Source of the DNA: Aquabacterium soli
GTDB lineage: Bacteria > Pseudomonadota > Gammaproteobacteria > Burkholderiales > Burkholderiaceae_C
Assembly (NCBI RefSeq): GCF_003933735.1
Contig: NZ_RSED01000006.1
Coordinates: forward strand, 124,001 to 188,000
DNA: 64,000 nucleotides
Direction of reading: 5' to 3'
Part shown: one piece after another, positions 28,282 through 37,009 of the stretch
Numbering within the stretch: the first letter of the stretch is position 1
How the letters are laid out: each line of letters opens with the position of its first letter
Notes under the pieces: generated by a model
The model's input: only the letters and a program-made list of their open reading frames with translations
What the model was told of the DNA's origin: nothing
Databases searched by the model: none
Position numbers and translations under genes: made by a program

Positions 28282-29181
28282 ATGTCCCCATCCACACCCA
28301 CCCCATCCCCTGGCGCACGTTACGCCAGCGTGCTGCGCCCTGACGTGTTCAAGGGCCAGGTGCACGTCATCACCGGCGGCGGCAGCGGCATCGGCCGTTG
28401 CGTGGCGCATGAACTCGCGTCGCTCGGCGCCACCGTTGTCATCACCGGTCGCACGCAGTCCAAGCTGGACGCCACCGCCGCCGAGATCCGCGAAGACGGC
28501 GGCCTGGTCGACACCGCCGCCTTCGACATCCGCGACGACGACCAGGTCAAGACCGCCATCGCCGGCATCGTCGCCAAGCATGGCCGCATCCACGGCCTGG
28601 TCAACAACGCTGGCGGCCAGTTCCCTGCACCGCTTCAGATGATCTCCAAGCGCGGCTTCGAGGCCGTGGTGGCCAACAACCTCACCGGCGGCTTCCTGAT
28701 GGCGCGCGAGGTGTTCAACCAGACCATGCAGAAGAACGGCGGCGCCATCGTCAACATGGTGGCCGACATGTGGAACGGCATGGCCGGCATGGGCCACTCC
28801 GGCGCCGCACGCGCCGGCATGGTCAACCTGACCAAGACGGCCGCCTACGAATGGGCCTTCGCCAATGTGCGCGTGAACGCCGTGGCCCCGGGCTGGATCG
28901 CCTCCAGCGGCATGGACGCCTACGGCCCCGAGATGGCGCCGCTGCTGCACAGCCTCAAGGACAACGTGCCCATGAAGCGCATGGGCCTGGAGGCTGAAGT
29001 GAGTGCCGTGATCTGTTTCCTGCTGAGCCCGGGCGCCGCGTTCGTCACCGGCATCACCGTGCCCATCGACGGCGGTGCGCCGCTGAACAACGCGCTCTAC
29101 CCCGTCGCACCCCACACGCCCCCGGCCACCTTCGACGGCTTCCACCGCGCGGTGGTGCCGAAGGTGCTCAAGGACATCTGA
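28282..29181 (+). CDS. SDR-family reductase, peroxisomal trans-2-enoyl-CoA reductase (PECR)-like
   Basis: A 299-residue short-chain dehydrogenase. The NADP site is TGGGSGIG (near residues 31-38), followed by TGRTQSKLD and NNAGGQF. The usual Tyr-x3-Lys is replaced by HSGAARAGMVNLTK, exactly the form found in animal PECR and related 2,4-dienoyl-CoA reductases, which reduce enoyl-CoA double bonds. The C-terminus (FVTGITVPIDGG) also matches. It may saturate an enoyl-CoA in a terpenoid or branched-chain route; AtuB/AtuG of the Pseudomonas atu locus are also SDR proteins. No ribosome binding site fits in front of the ATG, and the predicted transcript may be leaderless. Confidence 0.85.
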   Translation: MSPSTPTPSPGARYASVLRPDVFKGQVHVITGGGSGIGRCVAHELASLGATVVITGRTQSKLDATAAEIREDGGLVDTAAFDIRDDDQVKTAIAGIVAKHGRIHGLVNNAGGQFPAPLQMISKRGFEAVVANNLTGGFLMAREVFNQTMQKNGGAIVNMVADMWNGMAGMGHSGAARAGMVNLTKTAAYEWAFANVRVNAVAPGWIASSGMDAYGPEMAPLLHSLKDNVPMKRMGLEAEVSAVICFLLSPGAAFVTGITVPIDGGAPLNNALYPVAPHTPPATFDGFHRAVVPKVLKDI

Positions 29182-29192
29182 ACCCACACGCC

Positions 29193-30809
29193 ATGCCTGT
29201 CCTGCGCTCACAACTCAACCCCAAGTCCGACGCCTTCCGCGCGAATGCCGACCGCATGCGCGAGCGGCTGGACCAGGTGCGCTCGCTCGAGTCGCTCGCC
29301 CGCGAAGGCTCCGCCTCCAAGCGCGACAAGTTCGACAAGCGCGGCCAGCTGCTGCCGCGCGAACGCGTCGCCCGCCTGCTCGACCGCGATTCTTCCTTCC
29401 TCGAAATCAGCACCCTGGCCGGCCTGGGCATGCACGATGACGACGGCAAGAAGAGCGTGCTGGGCGGCGGCACCATCATCGGCATCGGCACCGTGGCCGG
29501 CAAGCGCTGCCTGGTCACCGCCAGCGACAGCGCGCTCAAGGGCGGCACCATCTCGCCCATGGGCCTGCGCAAGGGCCTGCGCGCGCAGGAGATCGCCCGC
29601 GAGAACAAGCTGCCCCTGCTGTGCCTGGTCGAAAGCGGCGGCGCGAACCTGATGTACCAGGCCGAGATCTTCGTGGATGGCGGCAAGAGCTTTGCCAACC
29701 AGGCTCGCCTGTCGGCCATGGGCATCCCGCAGATCGCCGTGGTGCATGGATCGTCCACCGCCGGCGGCGCCTACCTGCCCGGCCTGTCGGACTACGTGGT
29801 GCTGGTGCGTGAACGCTCCAGCATCTACCTGGCCGGCCCTCCCCTGGTCAAGGCCGCCATCGGCGAAGACGCCACCGACGAAGACCTGGGCGGCGCCGAG
29901 ATGCACGCCAGCGTGACCGGCCTGGGCGAGTACCTCTGCGACAACGACGCGCACGCCATCGCCATGGCGCGCGAGCTGATGGACAAGCTGAACTGGGACG
30001 AAGTCTCTTCAACGTCCGGCAAGCCCATCGCCGCCCCGCTGTTCGATGAAGAAGAACTGCTGGGCTGCATTCCCGCCGACGACCGCGAGCCCTTCGACAC
30101 CCGCGAGGTGATCGCCCGCCTCGTCGATGGCTCCGACTTCCTGGAGTTCAAGGCCAACTACGCACCAGAGACCCTGTGCGGCCACGCCCGCATCAATGGC
30201 CACCTGGTCGGCATCCTGGGCAACAACGGCCCGATCCAGCCGCAGGGCTCGACCAAGGCCGCGCAGTTCATCCAGCTGTGCGACCAATCGGGCACGCCGT
30301 TGCTTTTCCTGCAGAACACCACGGGCTACATGGTGGGATCGGCCGCGGAACACGGCGGCGCCATCAAGCACGGCTCCAAGATGATCCAGGCCGTGGCCAA
30401 CGCCCGCGTGCCCAAGTTCACCATCGTGCTGGGCGGCTCGTTCGGCGCTGGCAACTACGGCATGTGCGGCCGCGGCTTCGATCCGCGCTTCATCTTCTCG
30501 TGGCCTTCGGCCCGCACCGCCGTGATGGGCGGCGCGCAGGCGGCCAAGGTGATGGAGATCGTCACGCGCGGCAAGATGGAACGCGCCGGCATGCCCGTCA
30601 ATGACGCCATGCTCGAAGGCATGTCCGCCGAGATCAAGAAGCGCCTGGACGCGGAATCGAACGTGCTGTTCGGCACCGCGCGCCTGTGGGACGACGGGAT
30701 CATCGACCCGCGCGACACCCGCCGCGTGCTCTCGCTGTGCCTGGACCTGGCCCGCGAGGCCGACCAGCGCGAACTGCGCGGCAACACCTTCGGCGTTGCA
30801 CGCCTCTGA
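29193..30809 (+). CDS. atuC: Acyl-CoA carboxylase carboxyltransferase subunit (geranyl-CoA/methylcrotonyl-CoA type)
   Basis: A 538-residue biotin-dependent carboxyltransferase. The N-terminal half has LVESGGANLMYQAEIFVDGG and GSSTAGGAYLPGLSDY; the C-terminal half has QNTTGYMVG and GGSFGAGNYGMCGRGFDPRF, the acyl-CoA and biotin oxyanion sites. The methylcrotonyl-CoA enzyme (LiuB) normally reads GGANLPRQDEVFPDR at the first site; GGANLMYQAEIF here and the LAGLGMHDDDGK segment argue for the geranyl-CoA carboxylase (AtuC) branch. With the biotin carboxylase at 32897 it would carboxylate a 3-methyl-2-enoyl-CoA. The symbol rests on remembered motif differences and gene order, so treat it as likely rather than certain. 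Confidence 0.8.
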   Translation: MPVLRSQLNPKSDAFRANADRMRERLDQVRSLESLAREGSASKRDKFDKRGQLLPRERVARLLDRDSSFLEISTLAGLGMHDDDGKKSVLGGGTIIGIGTVAGKRCLVTASDSALKGGTISPMGLRKGLRAQEIARENKLPLLCLVESGGANLMYQAEIFVDGGKSFANQARLSAMGIPQIAVVHGSSTAGGAYLPGLSDYVVLVRERSSIYLAGPPLVKAAIGEDATDEDLGGAEMHASVTGLGEYLCDNDAHAIAMARELMDKLNWDEVSSTSGKPIAAPLFDEEELLGCIPADDREPFDTREVIARLVDGSDFLEFKANYAPETLCGHARINGHLVGILGNNGPIQPQGSTKAAQFIQLCDQSGTPLLFLQNTTGYMVGSAAEHGGAIKHGSKMIQAVANARVPKFTIVLGGSFGAGNYGMCGRGFDPRFIFSWPSARTAVMGGAQAAKVMEIVTRGKMERAGMPVNDAMLEGMSAEIKKRLDAESNVLFGTARLWDDGIIDPRDTRRVLSLCLDLAREADQRELRGNTFGVARL

Positions 30810-30882
30810 GCGTTTCCGAGCGCGCACCACCCAACCCACACACGACACTCGCCCGCCACGACGGGCCCACGAGGAGACCACC

Positions 30883-32037
30883 ATGCAATTCACCGCCGAA
30901 CACCGCGCCCTGGGCGAAACCGTCAAGCGCTTCTGCGAGCAGGAGATCAACCCCTTCATCAAGGAATGGGAAGAGGCCGAGATCTTCCCCGCGCACGAAC
31001 TGTTCAAGAAGATGGGCAACCTGGGCCTGCTGGGCGTCAAGTACGACACGGCTTATGGCGGCATGGGCCTGGATTTTTCCTACTCGATGGTGGTGGCCGA
31101 AGAGCTGGGCGCCATCCCCTGCGGCGGCGTGCCCATGGCCATCGGCGTGCAGACCGACATGTGCACCCCGGCCCTGCACCGCTTCGGCTCCGATGAGCTC
31201 AAGAAGGAATACCTCGCCCCGGCGATTGCCGGCGACATGGTCGGCTGCATCGGCGTGTCAGAGGCCGGCGGCGGCTCCGACGTGGCCGCGCTCAAGACCT
31301 CGGCCCGCACCGACGGCGGCGACTACGTGATCAACGGCAGCAAGATGTGGATCACCAACGCCATGCAGGCCGACTGGTGCTGCCTGCTGGCCAACACCTC
31401 CGAAGGCAAGGTGCACGAGAACAAGTCGCTGATCATGGTGCCGATGGATGCCAAGGGCATCACGAAGCAGAAGATCAAGAAGATCGGCATGAACTCGTCG
31501 GACACGGCGCAGATCTTCTTCGACAACGTGCGCGTGTCCAAGCGCAACCTGATCGGCATCGAAGGCACCGGCTTCATGATGCAGATGCTGCAGTTCCAGG
31601 AAGAGCGCCTGTATGGTGCCTCCAACTCGCTGAAGATGCTCGACAAGCTCATCGACCTCACCATCGATTACTGCCGCGAGCGCCACACCTTCGGCAAGCC
31701 CCTGCTGGACAACCAGGTCATCCACTTCCGCCTGGCCGAGCTGCGCACCGAGGTCGAGGCCCTGCGCTCGCTGACCTACCGCGCCGTCGAAGAGTACGTG
31801 GGCGGCAAGGACGTCACCCGCCTGGCCTCGATGGCCAAGCTCAAGTGCGGCCGCCTGATCCGCGAAGTGGCCGACAGCTGCCTGCAATACTGGGGCGGCA
31901 TGGGCTTCACCTACGACAACCCGATCTCGCAGGCGTACCGCGACGGCCGCCTGGTGTCCATCGGCGGCGGCGCCGACGAGATCATGCTGGGCATCATCGC
32001 CAAGCTCGAAGGCACCCTGCCCAAGAAGGTGCGCTGA
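30883..32037 (+). CDS. atuD: Acyl-CoA dehydrogenase, citronellyl-CoA dehydrogenase-like (AtuD position)
   Basis: A 384-residue acyl-CoA dehydrogenase starting MQFTAEHRALGETVKRF with GAGGAGACC in front of the ATG at 30883. CIGVSEAGGGSDVAALKT is the flavin/substrate signature, MWITNAMQADW follows, and the end reads IGGGADEIMLGIIAKLEG. It lies between the carboxyltransferase and enoyl-CoA hydratase genes, the place of atuD in Pseudomonas, where the enzyme oxidises citronellyl-CoA to geranyl-CoA. Isovaleryl-CoA dehydrogenase (LiuA) would normally be the first gene of its operon, so the order supports AtuD. The actual substrate is not proven. Confidence 0.85.
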   Translation: MQFTAEHRALGETVKRFCEQEINPFIKEWEEAEIFPAHELFKKMGNLGLLGVKYDTAYGGMGLDFSYSMVVAEELGAIPCGGVPMAIGVQTDMCTPALHRFGSDELKKEYLAPAIAGDMVGCIGVSEAGGGSDVAALKTSARTDGGDYVINGSKMWITNAMQADWCCLLANTSEGKVHENKSLIMVPMDAKGITKQKIKKIGMNSSDTAQIFFDNVRVSKRNLIGIEGTGFMMQMLQFQEERLYGASNSLKMLDKLIDLTIDYCRERHTFGKPLLDNQVIHFRLAELRTEVEALRSLTYRAVEEYVGGKDVTRLASMAKLKCGRLIREVADSCLQYWGGMGFTYDNPISQAYRDGRLVSIGGGADEIMLGIIAKLEGTLPKKVR

Positions 32038-32040
32038 ACC

Positions 32041-32883
32041 ATGGATGCCTCGTCCTTCAAAACCATCCAGGCCACGGTCGACGCGGGCGTGTGCACGCTC
32101 ACGCTCAACCGGCCCGAGGTGCGCAACGCCATGTCGCTGGCCATGGTCAACGAACTGTTGAGCGCGTTGAAGCAGGCCGAGACTGATACCGCCGTACGCG
32201 TCGTCGTGCTGCGCGGTGCGGGTGGCCACTTCTGCGCCGGCGGCGACATCTCCGACATGGCCCAGGCGCGCATGAAGCTGGCGCAGGCGCAGGCCGATGG
32301 CTTGCTGGCCGGCGACACGCCAGACCCGGTGGCCGCGTTCAACGCCCAGTTCGGCCGCCTGTGCCTGGCCTATGCACGCTCCACCCTGCCCATCGTCACG
32401 GTGCTCGAAGGCACGGTGATGGGGGGCGGCTTCGGGTTGGCCTGTGTGTCGGATGTGAGCCTGGCCGCGCCCAGCGTGGCCTTCCGCCTGCCCGAGACCG
32501 CGTTGGGTGTGATCCCCGCGCAGATCGCGCCCTTCCTGGTCGAGCGCATCGGCTATGCCGAGGCCAGGCGCCTGGCCGTGACCGGCGCCAAGGTGGATGC
32601 CGCACAGGCGCTGACCATCCGCCTGGTGCATGAAGTGGCGCCCGATGCGGCCGCGCTGGAAGACGCCCTGCAGCGCACCATCGCCAGCATCCAGGCCTGC
32701 GCGCCCGGCGCCATCGCCACCACCAAGGGCCTGCTGGCCCGAGCGCGCATCGAGCCGGCAGACACGCTGATCGACGAAGCCGCCGCGCTGTTCTCGCGCG
32801 CCGTGCTGAGCGACGAAGGCCAGGAAGGCACCAGTGCCTTCATGCAGAAACGCAAGCCCAAGTGGGTTCCCCAGGCCGCTTGA
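32041..32883 (+). CDS. atuE: Enoyl-CoA hydratase/isomerase family protein (AtuE-like isohexenylglutaconyl-CoA hydratase)
   Basis: A 280-residue crotonase-fold enzyme. Oxyanion residues lie in HFCAGGDISDMA and EGTVMGGGFGLACVSDVSLAAP, with the acid segment LPETALGVIPAQIAPFLVERIG. It has an extra stretch (ARMKLAQAQADGLLAGD) between the two halves, as in longer hydratases that take bulky substrates. It starts three bases after the acyl-CoA dehydrogenase stop and is followed after 13 bases by the biotin carboxylase. In the atu scheme it hydrates the carboxylated product; in the liu scheme it would be methylglutaconyl-CoA hydratase. Confidence 0.85.
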   Translation: MDASSFKTIQATVDAGVCTLTLNRPEVRNAMSLAMVNELLSALKQAETDTAVRVVVLRGAGGHFCAGGDISDMAQARMKLAQAQADGLLAGDTPDPVAAFNAQFGRLCLAYARSTLPIVTVLEGTVMGGGFGLACVSDVSLAAPSVAFRLPETALGVIPAQIAPFLVERIGYAEARRLAVTGAKVDAAQALTIRLVHEVAPDAAALEDALQRTIASIQACAPGAIATTKGLLARARIEPADTLIDEAAALFSRAVLSDEGQEGTSAFMQKRKPKWVPQAA

Positions 32884-32896
32884 ACAACACACGACC

Positions 32897-34894
32897 ATGC
32901 TGACCAAGATCCTGATCGCGAACCGCGGCGAGATAGCCTGCCGCGTGATCCGCACAGCACGCAAGCTGGGCTACCGCACCGTGGCCGTCTACAGCCAGGC
33001 GGATGCCAATGCGCCGCACGTCGCCCTGGCCGACGAGGCTGTGTGCATCGGCCCGGCTGCCGCGTCCGAGTCCTACCTGAAGGTGGACGCCCTGCTCGAC
33101 GCGGCCCGCCGCACCGGCGCCAACGCCATCCACCCGGGCTACGGCTTCCTGTCGGAAAACGCCGGCTTTGCGCAGGCCTGTGCCGATGCAGGCATCACTT
33201 TCATCGGCCCATCGCCTGAAGCCATCCGGGTGATGGGCGACAAGGCCGGCGCCAAGAAAGAAATGATCAAGGCCGGCGTGCCCACAGCGCCCGGCTACCT
33301 GGGCGCCGACCAGAACGACGAGACGCTGATCGCCGAAGCCAAGCGCCTGGGTTATCCGCTGCTGGTCAAGGCTGTGAGCGGCGGCGGCGGGCGGGGCATG
33401 CGCCTGGTCCATCAAGACAGCGAACTGACTCAGGCCATCACCAGCGCTCGCCGCGAAGCCCAAAGCGCCTTCGGCGACGGCACGCTGATGCTGGAGCGCC
33501 TGGTCGAGAACGGCCGCCACATCGAGATCCAGGTGTTTGCCGATGCGCACGGCAACGCCGTCTACATCGGCGAGCGTGACTGCACCGCGCAGCGCCGCCG
33601 CCAGAAGGTGATCGAGGAATCGCCTTCGCCGGTGGTGAGCCCCGCGCTGCGCAAGGCCATGGGCGACAGCGCCGTGCTGGCCGCCAAGGCCATCAAATAC
33701 CAGGGCGCAGGCACCATCGAGTACATCGTCGACCAGGAGCTGAACTACTACTTCCTGGAGATGAACACCCGCCTGCAGGTGGAGCACCCGGTCACAGAGA
33801 TGGTCTCGGGTTTCGACCTGGTGGAGTGGCAGCTGCGCGTGGCCGACGGCCAGCCCCTGCCCGTGAGCCAAGAACAGATCACCTATACCGGCCACGCCAT
33901 CGAGGCGCGCCTGTACGCTGAGGATCCGTACAGCGGCTTCGCGCCTCAGACCGGCCCCATCGCCTGGTGGCGCCCTGCAGCGGCCCTGTACGACGGCGTG
34001 CGCATCGACGACGGCATCCGCGAGGGTGGCGAGGTATCCCCCCACTACGACCCGATGGTGGCCAAGCTGATCGTGCACGGCCGTGACCGCGCCGACGCGA
34101 TCCGCCGGCTGATCGCCACGCTGGACGACGCACCGCTGCTGGGCCTGAAGAACAACGCCCGCTTCCTGCGTGACCTCGTGGACCATGGCCGCTTCCGTGC
34201 CGGCACGATGACCACCACGCTGATCGACCAGTGGCAGCTTGATGGCGAAACCTTGCTGAACAAGCCGCAGGTGCCTGAGGATGCCTGGCTGCTGGCCGCC
34301 GCGCTGTTCGCCGCACGCCAGAACGGTGGCACGCCACCAACCCGTAACCTGCGCGCCGACAGCGTCACCGCCTACGATCTGCCGCTGGTGCACGAAGGCA
34401 CGCGCCGCACGCTGCGCACCCGCCCCGATGCCCATGGCGTGGTGCACGTGCAGCCCTCACCCACCGCCCCGGCCCAGGCCCTGCGCCTGATCGACCCAGG
34501 CACAGAAGCCCGCGGCGGCCTGGTGCGCTTTGAGCTGGACGGCGTGCAGCGCAAGGTGCTGGCCGTGCAACTCGGGGCCGAGCTGCACATCGTCATCGAC
34601 GCCGCCACCTTCGTGTTCACCGAGGCCTCGCCCTGGCCGGATCAGAACGCAGCGCAGGACCCGAGCCGCGCGCTGGCCCCCGTGGCCGGCACCGTGGCCC
34701 AGGTACTCGTCAAACCTGGCGACACGGTGGCCGAGGGCCAGCAGTTGCTGAGCATCGAGGCCATGAAGATGGAAATGTGGCTCACCGCCCAGGCCGCCGG
34801 CACCGTCAAGGCGGTGCACGCGCAAGTGGGCGACCAGGTGCAGGCCAAGGCCCTGCTGATCGACATCGAACTGATTGAGACGAACAAGGACTGA
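32897..34894 (+). CDS. atuF: Biotin carboxylase / biotin carrier subunit of acyl-CoA carboxylase (AtuF-like)
   Basis: A 665-residue alpha subunit. In order: biotin carboxylase N-domain (KILIANRGEIACRVIRTARKLG), ATP-grasp domain with GGGGRGMR, EMNTRLQVEHPVTE and the C-domain. A linker and a biotinyl domain follow, with Lys624 in IEAMKMEMWL as the biotin site. It charges biotin with bicarbonate and ATP for the carboxyltransferase at 29193. Length and order match the MCC/GCC alpha subunits rather than the shorter acetyl-CoA carboxylase AccC. I start at MLTKIL (32897); the longer in-frame lead overlaps the hydratase gene. The BKACE gene begins four bases after its stop. Confidence 0.92.
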   Translation: MLTKILIANRGEIACRVIRTARKLGYRTVAVYSQADANAPHVALADEAVCIGPAAASESYLKVDALLDAARRTGANAIHPGYGFLSENAGFAQACADAGITFIGPSPEAIRVMGDKAGAKKEMIKAGVPTAPGYLGADQNDETLIAEAKRLGYPLLVKAVSGGGGRGMRLVHQDSELTQAITSARREAQSAFGDGTLMLERLVENGRHIEIQVFADAHGNAVYIGERDCTAQRRRQKVIEESPSPVVSPALRKAMGDSAVLAAKAIKYQGAGTIEYIVDQELNYYFLEMNTRLQVEHPVTEMVSGFDLVEWQLRVADGQPLPVSQEQITYTGHAIEARLYAEDPYSGFAPQTGPIAWWRPAAALYDGVRIDDGIREGGEVSPHYDPMVAKLIVHGRDRADAIRRLIATLDDAPLLGLKNNARFLRDLVDHGRFRAGTMTTTLIDQWQLDGETLLNKPQVPEDAWLLAAALFAARQNGGTPPTRNLRADSVTAYDLPLVHEGTRRTLRTRPDAHGVVHVQPSPTAPAQALRLIDPGTEARGGLVRFELDGVQRKVLAVQLGAELHIVIDAATFVFTEASPWPDQNAAQDPSRALAPVAGTVAQVLVKPGDTVAEGQQLLSIEAMKMEMWLTAQAAGTVKAVHAQVGDQVQAKALLIDIELIETNKD

Positions 34895-34898
34895 CATC

Positions 34899-35801
34899 AT
34901 GGACAAGGCCATCCTCACCTGCGCGCTGACCGGCGTGCTCACCGACCCCGCCCAGCACCCCGTGCCCGTCACGGCCGCCGAAATGGCCGCCGCCGCGCGC
35001 GAGGCCTTCGATGCCGGCGCATCGATCATGCATGTGCACCTGCGCCAGCAGACGCCCGGCATGGGTCGCTTTCCCAGCTGGGACCCCGATGTCGCCGCCG
35101 AGATCGACGACGCCATCCGCGCCGCCTGCCCTGGCGTCATCATCAACCTGACCACCGGCGTGGTGGGCAAGGACATCTCCGGCCCCGTGGCCTGCATCCG
35201 CCGCGTGCGCCCCGAGATCGCCGCCTGCAACGCCGGCAGCCTGAATTACCTCAAGATCAAGGACAACGGCCAGTGGGCCTGGCCGCCCATGCTGTTCGAC
35301 AACACGGTCGACAAGGTCAAGTCCATGATCGACGTGATGCACGAGACGGGCACCCGTCCTGAGTTCGAGTGCTTCGACGTGGGCATCGTGCGCTCCGTGG
35401 GCATGTTCCGCAAGGCCGGCATGACCGACCACCTGGAGTACAACTTCGTGATGGGCGTGGCCTCGGGCATGCCGGTGGACGCAGAGCTGCTGGCCCTGCT
35501 GGTGAAGTACCGCGAGCCGGGCACTGTGTGGCAGACCACGCTGATCGGCCGTGAAGAGATCTGGCGCGTGCACCAGGCCACGGCTGACCTGGGCGGCATG
35601 CTGCGCACCGGCGTGGAAGACACCTTCTACCTGCCCGGCGGCGCCCGCACCACGGGCAACGGCCAGTTGATCGAGGCCCTGGCAAAGTGCGCCCGCCACG
35701 CCGGCCGCGAGGTCGCCAGCCCGCAAGAGGCCCGCACGCTGCTCGGTCTGAAGGATGCCAGCCAGCACGGCGTGAACGCCCCTCAGGCCGCCGCAGCCTG
35801 A
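34899..35801 (+). CDS. Beta-keto acid cleavage enzyme (BKACE, DUF849)
   Basis: A 300-residue TIM-barrel enzyme of the BKACE family (type: 3-keto-5-aminohexanoate cleavage enzyme Kce), which swaps the acyl part of a beta-keto acid with acetyl-CoA. HVHLR at 45-49 gives two Zn-binding histidines; EFECFDVG and NFVMGVASGMP are family segments. The substrate pocket differs between BKACE subfamilies and cannot be assigned by eye. It is the last gene of the carboxylase operon, where atu or liu clusters normally carry a HMG-CoA-lyase-like or AtuA function, and a terminator hairpin follows at 35832. It may handle the keto-acid released from the pathway. Confidence 0.85.
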   Translation: MDKAILTCALTGVLTDPAQHPVPVTAAEMAAAAREAFDAGASIMHVHLRQQTPGMGRFPSWDPDVAAEIDDAIRAACPGVIINLTTGVVGKDISGPVACIRRVRPEIAACNAGSLNYLKIKDNGQWAWPPMLFDNTVDKVKSMIDVMHETGTRPEFECFDVGIVRSVGMFRKAGMTDHLEYNFVMGVASGMPVDAELLALLVKYREPGTVWQTTLIGREEIWRVHQATADLGGMLRTGVEDTFYLPGGARTTGNGQLIEALAKCARHAGREVASPQEARTLLGLKDASQHGVNAPQAAAA

Positions 35802-35831
35802 GCGCCTTTCGCCAGGTGGCACACAACCCCC

Positions 35832-35863
35832 GGGAACACCCCTGCATGTCGCGGGGTGTTCCC
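35832..35863 (+). terminator. Strong hairpin ending the carboxylase operon
   Basis: GGGAACACCCC pairs perfectly with GGGGTGTTCCC (11 base pairs, 10-base loop), 30 bases after the BKACE stop, and is followed by the T-rich TGTTGT. It is the clearest intrinsic-terminator-like structure in the window. Confidence 0.7.
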
Positions 35864-35920
35864 TGTTGTCGCCCCCCATCATGGACAGAGCTTCGGGCAA
35901 GCTCCTAGAGTCGCGGCTCA

Positions 35921-36907
35921 ATGATCGTTTCTGATCCCATCGCCATGCTCTCCGCCAGCCCCGCCTTGTCCGCCCCCCTGCCCTCCAGCACCACACCGGT
36001 CCTCACCCCGGGCACGGCTCCGCGCCTCTCCACGGTGATGTCGGGCCCGGTGCGCCTGGCCGTCAAGCAATGGGGGGACCCACGCCGCCCCACGATCGTG
36101 CTGGTGCATGGCTACCCGGACAACAGCGCCGTGTGGCATCCTGTGGCCGAGCTTCTGTCGCACGACTTTCACGTGGTGGCCTACGACGTGCGTGGGGCAG
36201 GCGCCTCTGACCGGCCCGCCCGCATCCGCGACTACCGGCTCGACAAGCTGAAAGACGACTTCGTGGCCGTGATCGACCACGTCAGCCCGCACCGGCCGGT
36301 GCACCTGGTGGCCCACGACTGGGGCTCCATCCAGAGCTGGGAAGCGGTGACCGAGCCTGCCCTGCAATCACGCATCCTGTCCTTCACCAGTTGCTCAGGG
36401 CCTTGCCTGGATCACATCGGCCACTGGTTCCGCCAGCGCCTGGCACACCCGACCTGGCGCAACATCAAGCAGTTGCTGATCCAGTCGGTCAAGTCCTGGT
36501 ACATCTATTTCTTCCAGATGCCGCTGCTGCCCGGCCTGCTGTGGCGTGCCGGCGTGGGCCGCGCGTGGCCCAAGCTTGTGAGGCTGCTGGAAGGCACCCA
36601 GGTGGAGACCAACCCCACCCAGGTGGCCGACGGCGTGCACGGCGTGCAGCTTTACCGCGCCAACATGCTGCCCCGCCTGCTCCGCCCCCGCCTGCGCCAC
36701 ACCACGGTGCCGGTGCAGGTACTGGTGCCTCGGCGCGATCTGTATGTCAGCCCCTGGTTGACCGAGGATCTGCACCGCTGGACAGACAAGCTGTGGCGCC
36801 GTGAGTACACGGCCGGCCACTGGATGCCTGCCTCACACCCTGCTGAAATGGCGGGGGCCGTCCGCCGCTTCGTGCAGTTCACCAGCCGCTCCGCCGCTGC
36901 GGCCTGA
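35921..36907 (+). CDS. Alpha/beta hydrolase, epoxide hydrolase-like
   Basis: A 328-residue alpha/beta hydrolase. VLVHGYPDNSAVW carries the oxyanion HG-x-P element, YDVRGAGASDRP follows, and the nucleophile elbow HDWGS makes Asp133 the likely nucleophile, as in epoxide hydrolases and haloalkane dehalogenases (esterases have Ser). A late GHWMP supplies the histidine. A cap-like insert with IKQLLIQSVKSWYIYFFQMPLLPGLLWR lies between. The first 40 residues are low-complexity and the start is not certain; an ATG at 35945 is an alternative. It stands alone between a terminator and a GGDEF gene, so no pathway is implied. Confidence 0.8.
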   Translation: MIVSDPIAMLSASPALSAPLPSSTTPVLTPGTAPRLSTVMSGPVRLAVKQWGDPRRPTIVLVHGYPDNSAVWHPVAELLSHDFHVVAYDVRGAGASDRPARIRDYRLDKLKDDFVAVIDHVSPHRPVHLVAHDWGSIQSWEAVTEPALQSRILSFTSCSGPCLDHIGHWFRQRLAHPTWRNIKQLLIQSVKSWYIYFFQMPLLPGLLWRAGVGRAWPKLVRLLEGTQVETNPTQVADGVHGVQLYRANMLPRLLRPRLRHTTVPVQVLVPRRDLYVSPWLTEDLHRWTDKLWRREYTAGHWMPASHPAEMAGAVRRFVQFTSRSAAAA

Positions 36908-36973
36908 GCGACTCCCCCCGGCGTGTAGGGCCTTGGGCTCAAGCCGCTGGCGCCTGTGCCGAAAAACCGGCAT

Positions 36974-36990
36974 ATCCGTGGTCTACGGAT
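36974..36990. promoter_or_regulatory. Small inverted repeat before the second GGDEF pair
   Basis: ATCCGT-GGTCT-ACGGAT is a perfect 6-base inverted repeat, flanked by two similar short direct repeats (CGAAAAACCGG and CGGAAAAACCAGG), 20 bases before the ATG at 37010. It may be an operator or an mRNA hairpin; nothing identifies the factor. Confidence 0.3.
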
Positions 36991-37009
36991 TCGGAAAAAC
37001 CAGGGGCCC

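Noticed and set aside
32840-34447. 535-codon minus-strand frame opposite the biotin carboxylase gene
   Set aside because: Same reason: a shadow of a gene with intact biotin carboxylase motifs, and no plausible protein pattern of its own.
26990-35801. Reading the whole operon as a liuABCDE leucine/isovalerate cluster
   Set aside because: The order and the carboxyltransferase motif fit atuCDEF better, a reductase is inserted, and no HMG-CoA lyase gene follows. The liu reading stays possible and is noted in the entries.
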